Made by a program: the position numbers and the translations under genes. The notes below the pieces were generated by a model, which made no database searches, was not told the DNA's origin, and saw only the letters and a list, made by a program, of their open reading frames with translations. From Thermoclostridium stercorarium subsp. stercorarium DSM 8532 (GTDB lineage Bacteria > Bacillota > Clostridia > DSM-8532), in the NCBI RefSeq assembly GCF_000331995.1, contig NC_020134.1:806001-870000 (forward strand): a DNA stretch of 64,000 nt, given 5' to 3'. Numbering within the stretch: the first letter of the stretch is position 1; each line of letters opens with the position of its first letter. Shown one piece after another: positions 37,360-46,706 of this stretch.

Positions 37360-38319
37360 TTATTCTGGCAACAGGGTACCTGCTGAGGATTTCCTCGCTC
37401 TTTTATATTTTTCTCCGTCTTTTTTGGATATTTTAATGTTTTTTATACCTTCTTTCGTGCATACTTCGAGCTCTACATAACCGCTTCGTACAAGCGGATG
37501 TCTCAGTACACGCATCCCCCGTATGTCGCATTTTTCACGGACCATACAGATATATGAATATTTTTCGTCCTCGAATGGGGCTTCACCGCCTTTAAGCTGC
37601 CGGTGCAGCCGGCTTCTGTTTATGCGGCAGGTGAAATGGCACCAGTCATTCCCCTCCTTGGGGCAGGCGTTTTCATGCGTACAGGGGGATGCAATATGCG
37701 CGCCTGATTCGACAAGGACGCGCCGTGCTTCAATTATGTTTGCGTAACCGGCAGGTGTGCCCGGTTCCACTATAAGCAGCATCATATCCGACGCTGACCA
37801 CAGTTTGTGAATGATCTCTTTCCTTTTGTCTGCCGGGATTTCATTAAGTACATATGCCGCAATAACCAGATCCGCCCTGGGAATGCCCGATGATGCCAAG
37901 TCACAGTTTATCCACTCTGCACTGCGAAGGGGCTCTGGTCCATGTTTCATTAATTCCTTTCCCACGTCCAGCATTGCTTTTTCCTTTTCAATGCATATTA
38001 CTTTTTCCAGATCCAGTATTGAGGCTGCCGCCCAGGAAGCTGCACCAGTGCCCGCTCCGATGTCGGACAATGTTTTTGGAACACAGCCTGCGGTCAACAT
38101 GCTGCTTTCAAGAGCAGTATAAACCGCACCGTATGTTGCGGGCATACGTGATGCTGAGTAAGCCAGCGCCTCGGTTTTTGAGGTAATCAGCCGTTCCCCA
38201 TTGATCCTTTCAGACCTGTAGCGCATGCTTATATTTTGCGCATCAGTCAAAAGTTTACTGTGAGAGATACTTTCCGCCAGATTTTCAACTGCTGAACGAA
38301 GTGACTGCGGTATTTCCAT
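37360..38319 (-). CDS. Rsm22-like small-subunit rRNA methyltransferase
   Basis: The 319-residue protein has a class I SAM-binding fold (LSDIGAGTGAASWAA) followed by ADLVIAAYVLNEIP. A cysteine cluster, SPCTHENACPKEGNDWCHFTC, is characteristic of the Rsm22 family and probably binds an Fe-S cluster. Family members act in assembly of (mito)ribosomal small subunits. I chose the ATG at 38319, just after GGAGTAAGG; the frame is open 24 bases upstream to a GTG. Confidence 0.88.
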   Translation of the reverse strand: MEIPQSLRSAVENLAESISHSKLLTDAQNISMRYRSERINGERLITSKTEALAYSASRMPATYGAVYTALESSMLTAGCVPKTLSDIGAGTGAASWAAASILDLEKVICIEKEKAMLDVGKELMKHGPEPLRSAEWINCDLASSGIPRADLVIAAYVLNEIPADKRKEIIHKLWSASDMMLLIVEPGTPAGYANIIEARRVLVESGAHIASPCTHENACPKEGNDWCHFTCRINRSRLHRQLKGGEAPFEDEKYSYICMVREKCDIRGMRVLRHPLVRSGYVELEVCTKEGIKNIKISKKDGEKYKRARKSSAGTLLPE

Positions 38320-38643
38320 AACCTTACTCCGATCTCCGAACACATTTAGCCATAATTTGTGATATATTTGCCGGCAAGTAAATATTTTATGGCTTTTTCA
38401 AACTTACTGTCAATAATTTGTCGGAAGTTGCCGGAGAGGTTGGCAGTTAACATTCATTATTCTGCTGACACCGAAATTAAACAGGGCTTTATTTCCGTGG
38501 AAATGACTGCTCGAAAATTTCATTCATTGTGTTATAATTAATTGATTCTACATGACATGCAAAATTTGCGAAATCTTTTTGGCATGACAAAGCCAGTGCA
38601 TGAAATAAACCGTTTTTGTATGACATGGTGGGGGGAAAAGTAA
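38320..38643. other. Divergent intergenic region before the GNAT gene
   Basis: It has a TATAAT near 38530, and the heptamer CATGACA or a close variant recurs three times between about 38551 and 38626. No gene is recognised. Confidence 0.35.
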
Positions 38644-39162
38644 ATGGAGTTTCGAAGAGCGGTTACTGCTGATTTGAACGAAATCATGGTTATAATAAAA
38701 CAGGCTCAGGATTATTTAAAAAACGCGGGAATTAACCAATGGCAGAACAATTATCCAAATATTGAGGTTATGAACAGGGATATAGAGAACAAAAACTGTT
38801 ATGTTCTGGTGGACGGTGATATTATTGTAGGTACCGTGACGGTTATTTTCGGAGTTGAAAAATCTTATGAATATATTGATGGGAAGTGGCTGTCAGATCT
38901 TGACTATGCCGTTGTGCACAGAATCGCGGTAAGGGCTGAGTATAAGGGGAAAGGACTTGCATCGGTTATGATGAGAAATGTTGAACATATGTGCCTTGAA
39001 AAAGGCATACATAGTATTAAAGTGGACACTCATGAGGATAACAGGTCAATGCAAAGGTTTTTACAGAAAAACGGCTTTGTTTATTGTGGTGTTATATATC
39101 TTCAGGACGGCAGTAAAAGACTTGCCTTTGAAAAATTATTAACTGGAAACGGGAGAGGTTGA
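38644..39162 (+). CDS. GNAT family N-acetyltransferase
   Basis: The 172-residue protein has the GNAT acetyl-CoA loop (VRAEYKGKGLASVMM) and the later VDTHEDNRSMQRFLQKNGFV block. The acceptor is unknown. GGTGGGGGG precedes ATG 38644. The MurG-like gene starts one base after its stop, so they are co-transcribed. Confidence 0.88.
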   Translation: MEFRRAVTADLNEIMVIIKQAQDYLKNAGINQWQNNYPNIEVMNRDIENKNCYVLVDGDIIVGTVTVIFGVEKSYEYIDGKWLSDLDYAVVHRIAVRAEYKGKGLASVMMRNVEHMCLEKGIHSIKVDTHEDNRSMQRFLQKNGFVYCGVIYLQDGSKRLAFEKLLTGNGRG

Positions 39163-39163
39163 T

Positions 39164-40231
39164 ATGAAGACCATCGTGCTTACGGGCGGGGGTACGTCGG
39201 GACACGTTACTCCCAATATTGCTCTGATACCGAGGTTAATAAACAGGGGCTACGACATATATTATATCGGGTCGAAAAACGGAATTGAAAAACAACTGAT
39301 TGAAAAGGAAGGCATTCCGTACTACGGAATTTCCGCAGGGAAACTGAGAAGATACTTTGACGTAAAAAATTTTACCGATATTTTCAGGATTATCGGAGGT
39401 TTTGGCCAGTCTGTTTCAATTCTTAGAAAAATAAAACCTGATGTTGTTTTCAGCAAGGGCGGGTTTGTTTCTTGCCCGGTGGTTTGGGCGGCGTGGGTAT
39501 TGGGAATCCCGGTGATTATTCATGAATCCGATATCACGCCCGGGCTTACGAATAAATTGTCAATGCCTTTCTCCAGAAAAGTCTGCTATACATTTCCGGA
39601 GACGGAAAAACATTTAATCCGGGAAAAAGCTTGTTATACGGGCCTTCCTGTGAGAGACGAGATATTTTCCGGCAACAGGATGAGGGGATATAAGCTTTGC
39701 GGTTTTATGGGCGGCAAGCCGGTATTAATGGTAATAGGCGGAAGCCAGGGCTCGGAAAACATAAACAGGGCGGTTCGTTCGGCGCTGGATGAACTTTTGA
39801 AAAATTACCAGATTGCCCATATATGCGGAAGGGGAAATGTGAAGCCTGAGCTTGAAAATATAAAAGGCTACAAACAGTTTGAGTACGTCGACAGGGAACT
39901 GCCCGATATTTTTGCCTGCGCTGATGTATTAATTTCAAGGGCGGGTGCTACTGTATTGTTTGAAATCCTTTCCCTCAAAAAGCCGGCTCTTCTGATACCG
40001 TTGTCGAAAAACGCCAGCAGAGGAGATCAGATTTTAAATGCCAATTCCTTCAAGGAAAACGGATACAGCGAGGTCCTGTATGAGGAGGATATGACTGCTG
40101 AGACGCTGGTGGCAAAAGTAAACGAGGTTTACAAAAACAGAGAAAGATATGTGAAAGCAATGCAGAACAGGAATTTACAAAACCCGGCGGACAAAATTGT
40201 GGAAATTATTGAAGAAGTGGCTGAAAGATGA
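39164..40231 (+). CDS. murG: MurG-like N-acetylglucosaminyltransferase
   Basis: MurG adds GlcNAc to lipid I to make lipid II at the inner membrane face. The 355-residue protein has the N-terminal glycine loop TGGGTSGHVTPNIAL, VFSKGGFVSCPVVWAA, IIHESDITPGLTNKL, the second-domain loop IGGSQGSENINRAV and SRAGATVLFEILSLKKP. It is a paralogue-type MurG (ESDITPGLTNKL instead of EQNxxPGxxNK) found outside the dcw cluster, so it may be an extra copy. It sits behind a GNAT gene. Confidence 0.85.
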   Translation: MKTIVLTGGGTSGHVTPNIALIPRLINRGYDIYYIGSKNGIEKQLIEKEGIPYYGISAGKLRRYFDVKNFTDIFRIIGGFGQSVSILRKIKPDVVFSKGGFVSCPVVWAAWVLGIPVIIHESDITPGLTNKLSMPFSRKVCYTFPETEKHLIREKACYTGLPVRDEIFSGNRMRGYKLCGFMGGKPVLMVIGGSQGSENINRAVRSALDELLKNYQIAHICGRGNVKPELENIKGYKQFEYVDRELPDIFACADVLISRAGATVLFEILSLKKPALLIPLSKNASRGDQILNANSFKENGYSEVLYEEDMTAETLVAKVNEVYKNRERYVKAMQNRNLQNPADKIVEIIEEVAER

Positions 40232-40337
40232 AAGATATTGAAATTTTTAATACAAAACTATATAATGATTACAAAAGGAAAATAAGGAAATAAACAGTTC
40301 TTTTCGGTTTAAGGTTATTCTTTTCAGGGTGAAAAGA

Positions 40338-40811
40338 ATGAAATTTAAAATTCTCGGTATTGAAATTACAGTCCGAAAAGAATATGCCGCAATTGGCGTT
40401 ATAATGCTGATACTGATACTTGCCATCTGGGGATGGTATTTGAAAACAAACCGGGTGGAAGTGTTCGATGCAGGGAAAAATAAAACCGAAAAGCAAGTAC
40501 AGGTGGAAATTCAGGATAACAAAAGCATTGAAAAAAACAATACCGTTATTGAAAATACAGAGGTTTCGAATGAGCCTCTGTATATTAATATTAACACCGC
40601 TGATTTAAGTACGTTGATGAAACTTCACGGGATTGGCGAGGTAAAGGCAAGGGCGATTATTGAATACAGGGAAAGGAACGGTCCTTTTAAATCAATAGAA
40701 GAAATAAAAAATGTAAAAGGCATCGGCGAAGCTACCTTTCAAAAAATAAAGGACAGGATTGTAGTCGGTACCGAAGGCAGAAAGCCCTTAAACATGGATT
40801 TATTGAAATAA
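40338..40811 (+). CDS. Membrane-anchored helix-hairpin-helix (ComEA-like) protein
   Basis: The 157-residue protein has one membrane helix (about residues 15-34), a charged linker, and a C-terminal double HhH domain (about 85-150; NINTADLSTLMKLHGIGEVKA, GIGEATFQKIKDR) like ComEA, the DNA receptor for uptake. It lacks the SLBB domain usual between the helix and HhH in Firmicute ComEA, so its role in transformation is uncertain. ATG 40338 fits the AGGG site better than the GTG at 40329. Confidence 0.82.
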   Translation: MKFKILGIEITVRKEYAAIGVIMLILILAIWGWYLKTNRVEVFDAGKNKTEKQVQVEIQDNKSIEKNNTVIENTEVSNEPLYININTADLSTLMKLHGIGEVKARAIIEYRERNGPFKSIEEIKNVKGIGEATFQKIKDRIVVGTEGRKPLNMDLLK

Positions 40812-40911
40812 TCTTTTACATTTCATAAAATAAGTTCTATAATTATTCCATAGAAAGAATTTATACAAAAGGTATAATCAATTACTGCACATACCGTAAG
40901 GAGTTGTGGCT

Positions 40912-42849
40912 ATGATTAAGGTAACTTTGAAAGACGGAAGTTGTAAGGAAATGCAAGAGGGAATATCGGTTATAGAGGCCGCCGAAAGCATAAGCCCGGG
41001 GCTTGCCAGGGCAGCACTGGCCGGTGAAGTGAACGGAAAGGTTGTTGATTTAAGATATCGGTTGAATGAGGACTGCAAACTCAGCATACTGACATTTGAC
41101 GACGCTGGGGGAAGAATGGCCTACTGGCATACCACTTCGCACATACTGGCCCAGGCGGTGAAGAGGCTTTATCCGGATGTGAAACTTGCCATAGGCCCGG
41201 CAATTGATACCGGTTTTTATTATGACTTCGACGTTGAAAAGCCGTTTACTCCCGAGCAGCTGGAAGAAATTGAAGCCGAAATGCATAAAATAATAAAAGA
41301 GGATTTGCCCATTGAACGGTTTACGTTAAGCAGGGAAGAGGCATTAAAATTTGTAAACGAAAAAGGCGAGATCTATAAGGCGGAATTGATTTCGGAACTT
41401 CCTGATGGCGAGGAAATATCTTTCTACCGGCAGGGCGAATTCACCGATTTGTGCGCGGGGCCGCACCTTCTCAGCACCGGAAGTGTCAAGGCGTTTAAGC
41501 TGATCAGTGTTGCTGGGGCATACTGGCGGGGAAATGAAAAAAATAAGATGCTGCAAAGGATTTACGGAGTGAGTTTCCCGAAGAAGAGCATGCTTGACGA
41601 GCACCTTGCAAAGCTTGAGGAGGCGAAAAAGAGAGATCACAACAAGCTTGGCCGTGAACTGGGAATATTTATGACCGCCGAGCCTGTCGGCCAGGGTTTG
41701 CCGTTAATTATGCCAAAGGGCGCCAAAATTCTTCAGATTATGCAGCGTTTTGTTGAGGACGAAGAAGAACGCAGGGGCTATTTAAGAACGAAAACACCGT
41801 ATATGGCGAAAAGTGACCTTTATAAAATTTCAGGGCACTGGCAGCATTACAAGGACGGAATGTTTGTGCTCGGCGACGAAGAAAAGGACAGTGAAGTATT
41901 GGCTTTAAGGCCTATGACATGCCCGTTCCAGTTTTTAATTTACAATTCGAAAATACACAGCTACAGGGATTTGCCCGTAAGGTTGGCCGAAACTTCCACG
42001 CTGTTCAGAAACGAAGCATCGGGTGAGATGCACGGGCTTATCCGTGTACGCCAGTTTACAATTTCCGAGGGACATATAATTTGCACTCCCGAGCAGCTTG
42101 AAGATGAATTCAGGGGTGCGGTGGACTTAATCAATTATATGATGGATATTCTTGGCCTGAAAGAAGATGTAACTTACCGCTTCTCAAAATGGAATCCGAA
42201 TAACAGGGAGAAATATATTGATAATCCTGAAGCATGGGAATACACCCAGGCCAAAATGAAGAACATTCTTGACCATATCGGCCTGCCTTATATTGAAGCA
42301 GAGGGCGAAGCGGCATTTTACGGCCCTAAGCTGGATATACAGTACAAAAATGTTTATGGCAAAGAGGACACAATCATGACGGTGCAGATAGACTTCCTGC
42401 TGCCCGAACGTTTTGACATGTTTTATGTGGACAAAAATAATGAAAGAAAGCGCCCGTATATCATTCATCGTACTTCCATCGGCTGTTACGAACGTACCCT
42501 TGCAATGCTGATAGAAAAGTATGCAGGGGCTTTTCCGACATGGCTTGCGCCCGTTCAGGTTAAAGTGCTGCCTATAGTCGACAAGCAGAATGTTTATGCC
42601 GATGATATAGCCAACAGATTAAAAAATCTGGGTATCAGAGTGGAAGTAGACAAACGTAACGAAAAGATCGGGTACAAAATCCGTGAGGCTCAGCTTGAAA
42701 AGATACCGTATATGCTTGTAATCGGGGACAAGGAAATGGAAAGCGGGCAGGTGGCAGTAAGATCGAGAAAAGAAGGCGATCTTGGCCCGATGGATTTCGA
42801 TGCTTTCGCAAGAAAAATTACCGAAGAAATTGCCACAAAGGCAAGGTAA
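40912..42849 (+). CDS. thrS: Threonyl-tRNA synthetase
   Basis: The 645-residue enzyme charges tRNA-Thr. Domains in order are TGS (about 1-62), the editing domain (HTTSHILAQAV, CAGPHL), the class II core (about 240-540; MTCPFQF with the zinc cysteine, FRNEASGEMHGLIRVRQF, HRTSIGCYER) and the anticodon domain. ATG 40912 is 8 bases after TAAGGAG. The leader is under 100 bases, with a TATAAT at about 40873; no T-box is present, which is unusual for a Firmicute synthetase gene. Confidence 0.96.
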   Translation: MIKVTLKDGSCKEMQEGISVIEAAESISPGLARAALAGEVNGKVVDLRYRLNEDCKLSILTFDDAGGRMAYWHTTSHILAQAVKRLYPDVKLAIGPAIDTGFYYDFDVEKPFTPEQLEEIEAEMHKIIKEDLPIERFTLSREEALKFVNEKGEIYKAELISELPDGEEISFYRQGEFTDLCAGPHLLSTGSVKAFKLISVAGAYWRGNEKNKMLQRIYGVSFPKKSMLDEHLAKLEEAKKRDHNKLGRELGIFMTAEPVGQGLPLIMPKGAKILQIMQRFVEDEEERRGYLRTKTPYMAKSDLYKISGHWQHYKDGMFVLGDEEKDSEVLALRPMTCPFQFLIYNSKIHSYRDLPVRLAETSTLFRNEASGEMHGLIRVRQFTISEGHIICTPEQLEDEFRGAVDLINYMMDILGLKEDVTYRFSKWNPNNREKYIDNPEAWEYTQAKMKNILDHIGLPYIEAEGEAAFYGPKLDIQYKNVYGKEDTIMTVQIDFLLPERFDMFYVDKNNERKRPYIIHRTSIGCYERTLAMLIEKYAGAFPTWLAPVQVKVLPIVDKQNVYADDIANRLKNLGIRVEVDKRNEKIGYKIREAQLEKIPYMLVIGDKEMESGQVAVRSRKEGDLGPMDFDAFARKITEEIATKAR

Positions 42850-42866
42850 CACAAGGAACAATACAG

Positions 42867-42915
42867 ACAATCAGCGAGTTTCACCACAAAGCAAACTCGC
42901 TGATTGTTTCTTTTT
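42867..42915 (+). terminator. Terminator after thrS
   Basis: A perfect 15-bp stem (42867-42881 with 42893-42907) is followed by TTTCTTTTT. Confidence 0.92.
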
Positions 42916-42949
42916 CTCAGTTTACTTTTTAGGTTAAAATTTTATACCT

Positions 42950-43204
42950 TCATATAAAGGAACGTTCTATCTGTTCATAAATCTCTTCGGGTGTCATACC
43001 CGTTGCGTCAATTACAGGCACGTTGGTGGCCGTAGTTTCCAGGCCGAGAAAGTTTGTGTTCATTCCCGTTATAACTATTGCGTCATATTCTTCGGTCTGA
43101 GCTTTCGTAAATGCGTCAAAGTCTATTGTTTCCACTTCGTATCCGCGTTCGGTGAGGTATTCCTGAACCGGAGTCAGGCCTTTCTGTACCGCAATTTTGT
43201 GCAT
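42950..43204 (-). CDS. UPF0180/YkuS family protein
   Basis: The 84-residue protein matches YkuS (UPF0180): GLTPVQEYLTERGYEV, DAIVITGMNTNFLGLE and PVIDATGMTPEEIYEQIE. It has no known function. ACGGAGG precedes the ATG. Confidence 0.9.
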   Translation of the reverse strand: MHKIAVQKGLTPVQEYLTERGYEVETIDFDAFTKAQTEEYDAIVITGMNTNFLGLETTATNVPVIDATGMTPEEIYEQIERSFI

Positions 43205-43344
43205 GAGATTACCTCCGTTTTTTATTTTTTAAAAATTATTATAAACACTTATAGTTTGTGTAATTAAAAAATACCATATACCAGTTTTATATGTTTTAAG
43301 TCAGGCGGTACTCAAAAAAGGCCAAACTGTATGAGAAAAGACTG

Positions 43345-43373
43345 AAAAAGCGGCGGCAGGCAGTGCCACCGCT
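43345..43373 (-). terminator. Terminator after the HAD phosphatase gene
   Basis: On the minus strand a 10-bp stem with one G-U pair (43364-43373 with 43349-43358) is followed by five T. Confidence 0.8.
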
Positions 43374-43386
43374 GAAGAATTTAAGT

Positions 43387-44175
43387 TTACAGAACTTCCG
43401 CAACCTCTTTAAGGCTTTCGAATATTAAGTCGGGTTTGACATCCGAATTTTCCAGGTCCTTGAGCTTTGTTTCTCCTGAAAGCACAAGAAGCCCGGTGGC
43501 GCCGTGATAGTATGCCGTAGCGATATCGGTGTACAGCCTGTCACCGACAAAAACGATGTCATCAACTGTAAGTCCGGTATGATCAAGTATGCAGTCCACT
43601 GTTTCCTTATATGGTTTACCGAGGTATTTGGGTTTTTTGCCTGTCGATGCGGTGATGAATGCGCACATTGCTCCGCAGTCGGGAATAAAGCCGTCCTCAG
43701 TCGGACAGTTGAAATCGGGATGGGTTGCTATGAAATCACTGCCGTTTCTTATTAGTTTACAGGCAATATTGAGTTTTTCATAAGTGAGGCTTGTGTCGAA
43801 AGCCACAACAACTGCGTCGGCATCATCGGTGCAAAGATTTATTCCTCTTTCCAGGAACTCTTTTTCAACAATCTCTGTTGCCATAAGATAAATTCTTTTG
43901 CCGTTGTAATATTTTTTCAGATAATTTATTGTAACATCTCCCGATGTTAAAATCCGATCCTTTGTTATATTAAGCCCCATAGACGCCAGTTTTTTAATAT
44001 AGAAGTCAGATGTTTTTGATGAATTGTTCGTAAAAAAAAGATATTGTTTGCCCGTGGCTTCAAGTTTTTTAATAAAATCAAGAGAGCCGTCAATTAGCCT
44101 GTCACCAAGGTAAAATGTGCCGTCCATGTCCAGAACGAATAATTTTTTTGTTTTAAGAATGCTTTCTTTAACCAC
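43387..44175 (-). CDS. HAD-IIA family sugar-phosphate phosphatase (NagD-like)
   Basis: The 262-residue protein has HAD motif I in FVLDMDGTFYLGDRL, motif II in FFTNNSSK and motif IV in DDIVFVGDRLYTDIATA, with the capped C2 insertion between. Substrates of the class include sugar phosphates and nucleotide monophosphates. I chose GTG 44175, eight bases after GGAGG; the frame extends to 44298 but that part has no site and no family match. Confidence 0.87.
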   Translation of the reverse strand: MVKESILKTKKLFVLDMDGTFYLGDRLIDGSLDFIKKLEATGKQYLFFTNNSSKTSDFYIKKLASMGLNITKDRILTSGDVTINYLKKYYNGKRIYLMATEIVEKEFLERGINLCTDDADAVVVAFDTSLTYEKLNIACKLIRNGSDFIATHPDFNCPTEDGFIPDCGAMCAFITASTGKKPKYLGKPYKETVDCILDHTGLTVDDIVFVGDRLYTDIATAYYHGATGLLVLSGETKLKDLENSDVKPDLIFESLKEVAEVL

Positions 44176-44367
44176 CGGTTCATCCTCCTCTGTAAGCATA
44201 ACACAGTTAATGATTGCGGGCCTTTTTGCCTCCGTATGATGAAAAAACGGTTTTAAATAACGTATCGGGACGGTAATCCTAAAATAAAAGTCACACAAAA
44301 AAGAAGCGGTTAAACTTCTGATTTATGTGACTCCAGAAACTCCAGTCGGTATTTGGTTTATATGGTA

Positions 44368-44937
44368 TTACAGTTCCCAAAGCCTGTCGGTGCCCGTGGA
44401 AACCGCAATTGCACCAGAATTCAGTATTTCAATGACATCTTCCTTTGTTTCGACAAGACCGCCTGCTATCACAGGCATTGGTAACTGTTGGGTTATACGT
44501 TTTATAATTTTTGGCATTATTCCGGGCAGTACTTCGACCATATGCGGTTTTACGGCATTTGCCGTCTTAACCGACGTATCGTACGACATACTGTCGATGA
44601 GGAAAAACCTCTGTATGGTGAACATTCCTCTGTCTGCCGCATATTTGATATTGTTGTTTTTGGTGCTTATTATACCGTCGGGTTGTATTACGTCGCAGAT
44701 ATAATCTATGGCACTGTTGTCACGCCCGATACCCTCAAGGAAATCTATATGAATTACGGCATGTTTTCCTGCTTTTTTTATTGCGTCCACCATGGTTTTA
44801 ATGTTAAAAATACTGGCATGCAGCAGGAATATTGTCGACACGGGCGAGTTTATTGCTTTCTGCAGCAGGTTTTCATTCCTTACAGCGGCAATAATCGGGT
44901 TTTGCTCAATTTTACTGATTATTTCTTCATGTTTCAT
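44368..44937 (-). CDS. glpP: GlpP-type glycerol-3-phosphate-responsive antiterminator
   Basis: GlpP binds glycerol-3-phosphate and glp leader RNA to prevent termination. The 189-residue protein shows IIAAVRNENLLQKAI, HIDFLEGIGRDNSAIDYI, DGIISTKNNNIKYA and PVIAGGLVETKEDV. It is an orphan: no glpF, glpK or glpD and no glp leader are seen in the window. ATG 44937 follows AAAGGA at 10 bases. Confidence 0.9.
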   Translation of the reverse strand: MKHEEIISKIEQNPIIAAVRNENLLQKAINSPVSTIFLLHASIFNIKTMVDAIKKAGKHAVIHIDFLEGIGRDNSAIDYICDVIQPDGIISTKNNNIKYAADRGMFTIQRFFLIDSMSYDTSVKTANAVKPHMVEVLPGIMPKIIKRITQQLPMPVIAGGLVETKEDVIEILNSGAIAVSTGTDRLWEL

Positions 44938-45078
44938 TAACGCCAATCCTTTAATAAGAAGGATGAAAATATTTTCTTTCTCGGTACTGCCCTAAAACGC
45001 CGAAAAAACCTTTCCAACCGGCATTGTCATACTACCATGATACAGAGCAGGACGAACCGTGTCAATACGCTTTGCGTT

Positions 45079-45621
45079 TTATTCCGCCTGCATTCCTGCC
45101 CTCAGTTTTCTTGCGGTATTTTCATCCTTCAATACCGATACAATGGCAAACGCAAAGTCAAGGGCGGTACCTGGGCCTTTTGAGGTTATAATCTTACTGG
45201 AAATTACCACTTTCTCGTTTTTTATCTTAGCCCCGATCAGTTCATTTTCAAAACCGGGGTAACATACGGCTTCCAAACCTTTCAAATGCCCTCTTCTTCC
45301 AAGAATTATCGGCGCTGCACAAATCGCCGCAACCCATTTGCCGTTTTCAACTCTGTGGGCTATTACTTTTTCCAGTTCCGAACTGTCATACAAATTATTG
45401 GTACCAGGCATTCCTCCAGGCAAAACAACCATATCGGCATTCTCAAGGTCGGCATCTGGAAGCAGGATATCGGCTGTTACAGGGATGTTATGACTTCCGG
45501 TAACGGTTTTTGAACCTGTTATTGAAACGGTGGAAACGTCAATGCCTGCTCTCCTTAACACGTCCACAACCGTAAGCGCTTCTATTTCTTCAAAACCTTC
45601 GGCAAGCATTACATAAACCAT
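45079..45621 (-). CDS. DJ-1/PfpI family protein
   Basis: The 180-residue protein has the nucleophile elbow AAICAAPIILG with the reactive cysteine and the acidic partner in AEGFEEIEAL. Members act as glyoxalases/deglycases or redox sensors; the exact role is unknown. I chose ATG 45621, after AAAGGTGG; the frame is open 12 bases upstream. Confidence 0.9.
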   Translation of the reverse strand: MVYVMLAEGFEEIEALTVVDVLRRAGIDVSTVSITGSKTVTGSHNIPVTADILLPDADLENADMVVLPGGMPGTNNLYDSSELEKVIAHRVENGKWVAAICAAPIILGRRGHLKGLEAVCYPGFENELIGAKIKNEKVVISSKIITSKGPGTALDFAFAIVSVLKDENTARKLRAGMQAE

Positions 45622-45772
45622 TTTATCAACCACCTTTCGTATATTTAGTTTTTATTATAAACTGTCAGTTTTAATTATAGCATATTAAAGCAGTGGAAAA
45701 AATTATTCATAGACCAGAATCGGCGTTTTCGCTTTTTCATGCCGCTGATAATTTGCTTTGTACTGTTCAGTC

Positions 45773-45844
45773 TTGACTATGCATATAACTGGTTATATAA
45801 TTAAATTGTACCGCAATACAAAACTTCGTTTCATATAATGAAAC
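45773..45844 (+). promoter_or_regulatory. Promoter and candidate KdgR operator
   Basis: TTGACT at 45773-45778 and TATAAT at 45796-45801 are 17 bases apart. Downstream, GTTTCAT at 45828-45834 and ATGAAAC at 45838-45844 form a perfect palindrome with a 3-base centre, close to known IclR/KdgR half-sites. It lies between the transcription start and the ATG, suited for autorepression. Confidence 0.65.
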
Positions 45845-45860
45845 AGAATGGGTTTTATAT

Positions 45861-46637
45861 ATGGCAGAAAATGGTGTTCAAACTCTTGACAGAACTTTCG
45901 ACATAATTGAATTACTTGCCGTGACCCCTAATGGGATGGGAGTGACCGAGATTGGCCAAAAACTCGGTTTGCATAAAAGTACCGTATACCGTCTTATAAA
46001 TGCATTGGTAAGGCGCGGGTACCTGGAAAAGGATCAGAACACAGGGTTATATAAAATCGGACCGAAATTTATTGAAATAAGTGGTCTGTATGTTCGGCAA
46101 ATTGAACTGAAAACCGAAGCGGCGCCGTTCATGCGACATCTTACCGAGTTGACGGGTCAGGTAACACATCTGGCAATACTGGATGAAACAGAAGTGGTTT
46201 ACATAGAAAAAATAGAAGTAATGCAAAGTCTCAGAATGTATTCCCAGATTGGAAAACGAGTGCCTGTGCATTGTTCAGCCCTGGGTAAGGTGCTTTTGTC
46301 AGGGCAGAACAGTGATTATCAGGAACAAGTCTTAGGAAAAATAAAGTATATCCGTTATACCGAAAATACGGTAAAAGATGCGGATGAATTCAAAAGAGAG
46401 CTTGAAATGGTCCGGCAAAAAGGGTGGGCAATTGATAACGAGGAACATGAAATTGGGATACGGTGTATTGCAGCGCCGGTAAGGGATTTTACAGGAAAAA
46501 TCATTGCGGCTTTGAGCATAACAGGCAGCAAAAACATAATTTCACCCGACAAGGATGAATATTATGGAAAACTGGTTGTTGAAGCCGCTGATAATATTTC
46601 CAGAAGACTGGGATTTACAGGAAAAACAGGAGAATGA
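45861..46637 (+). CDS. kdgR: IclR family transcriptional regulator (KdgR-like)
   Basis: The 258-residue protein has an N-terminal winged helix (TLDRTFDIIELLA, LGLHKSTVYRLINAL) and the IclR effector domain (VPVHCSALGKVLLSG, IRCIAAPVRDFTGKIIAALSITG). Genes for KDPG aldolase and a sugar kinase follow, so 2-keto-3-deoxygluconate is a likely effector. It has no strong ribosome binding site. Confidence 0.87.
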   Translation: MAENGVQTLDRTFDIIELLAVTPNGMGVTEIGQKLGLHKSTVYRLINALVRRGYLEKDQNTGLYKIGPKFIEISGLYVRQIELKTEAAPFMRHLTELTGQVTHLAILDETEVVYIEKIEVMQSLRMYSQIGKRVPVHCSALGKVLLSGQNSDYQEQVLGKIKYIRYTENTVKDADEFKRELEMVRQKGWAIDNEEHEIGIRCIAAPVRDFTGKIIAALSITGSKNIISPDKDEYYGKLVVEAADNISRRLGFTGKTGE

Positions 46638-46706
46638 TTTTCCTGACCGGTCATTATTGGAACGGGCTTTGGAAAATATTGAGAAATAATAAGAGAGGTG
46701 GATTTT

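Noticed and set aside
38551-38626. Three CATGACA-like repeats before the GNAT gene
   Set aside because: The repeats are short, unevenly spaced and in an AT-rich region, so chance is likely.
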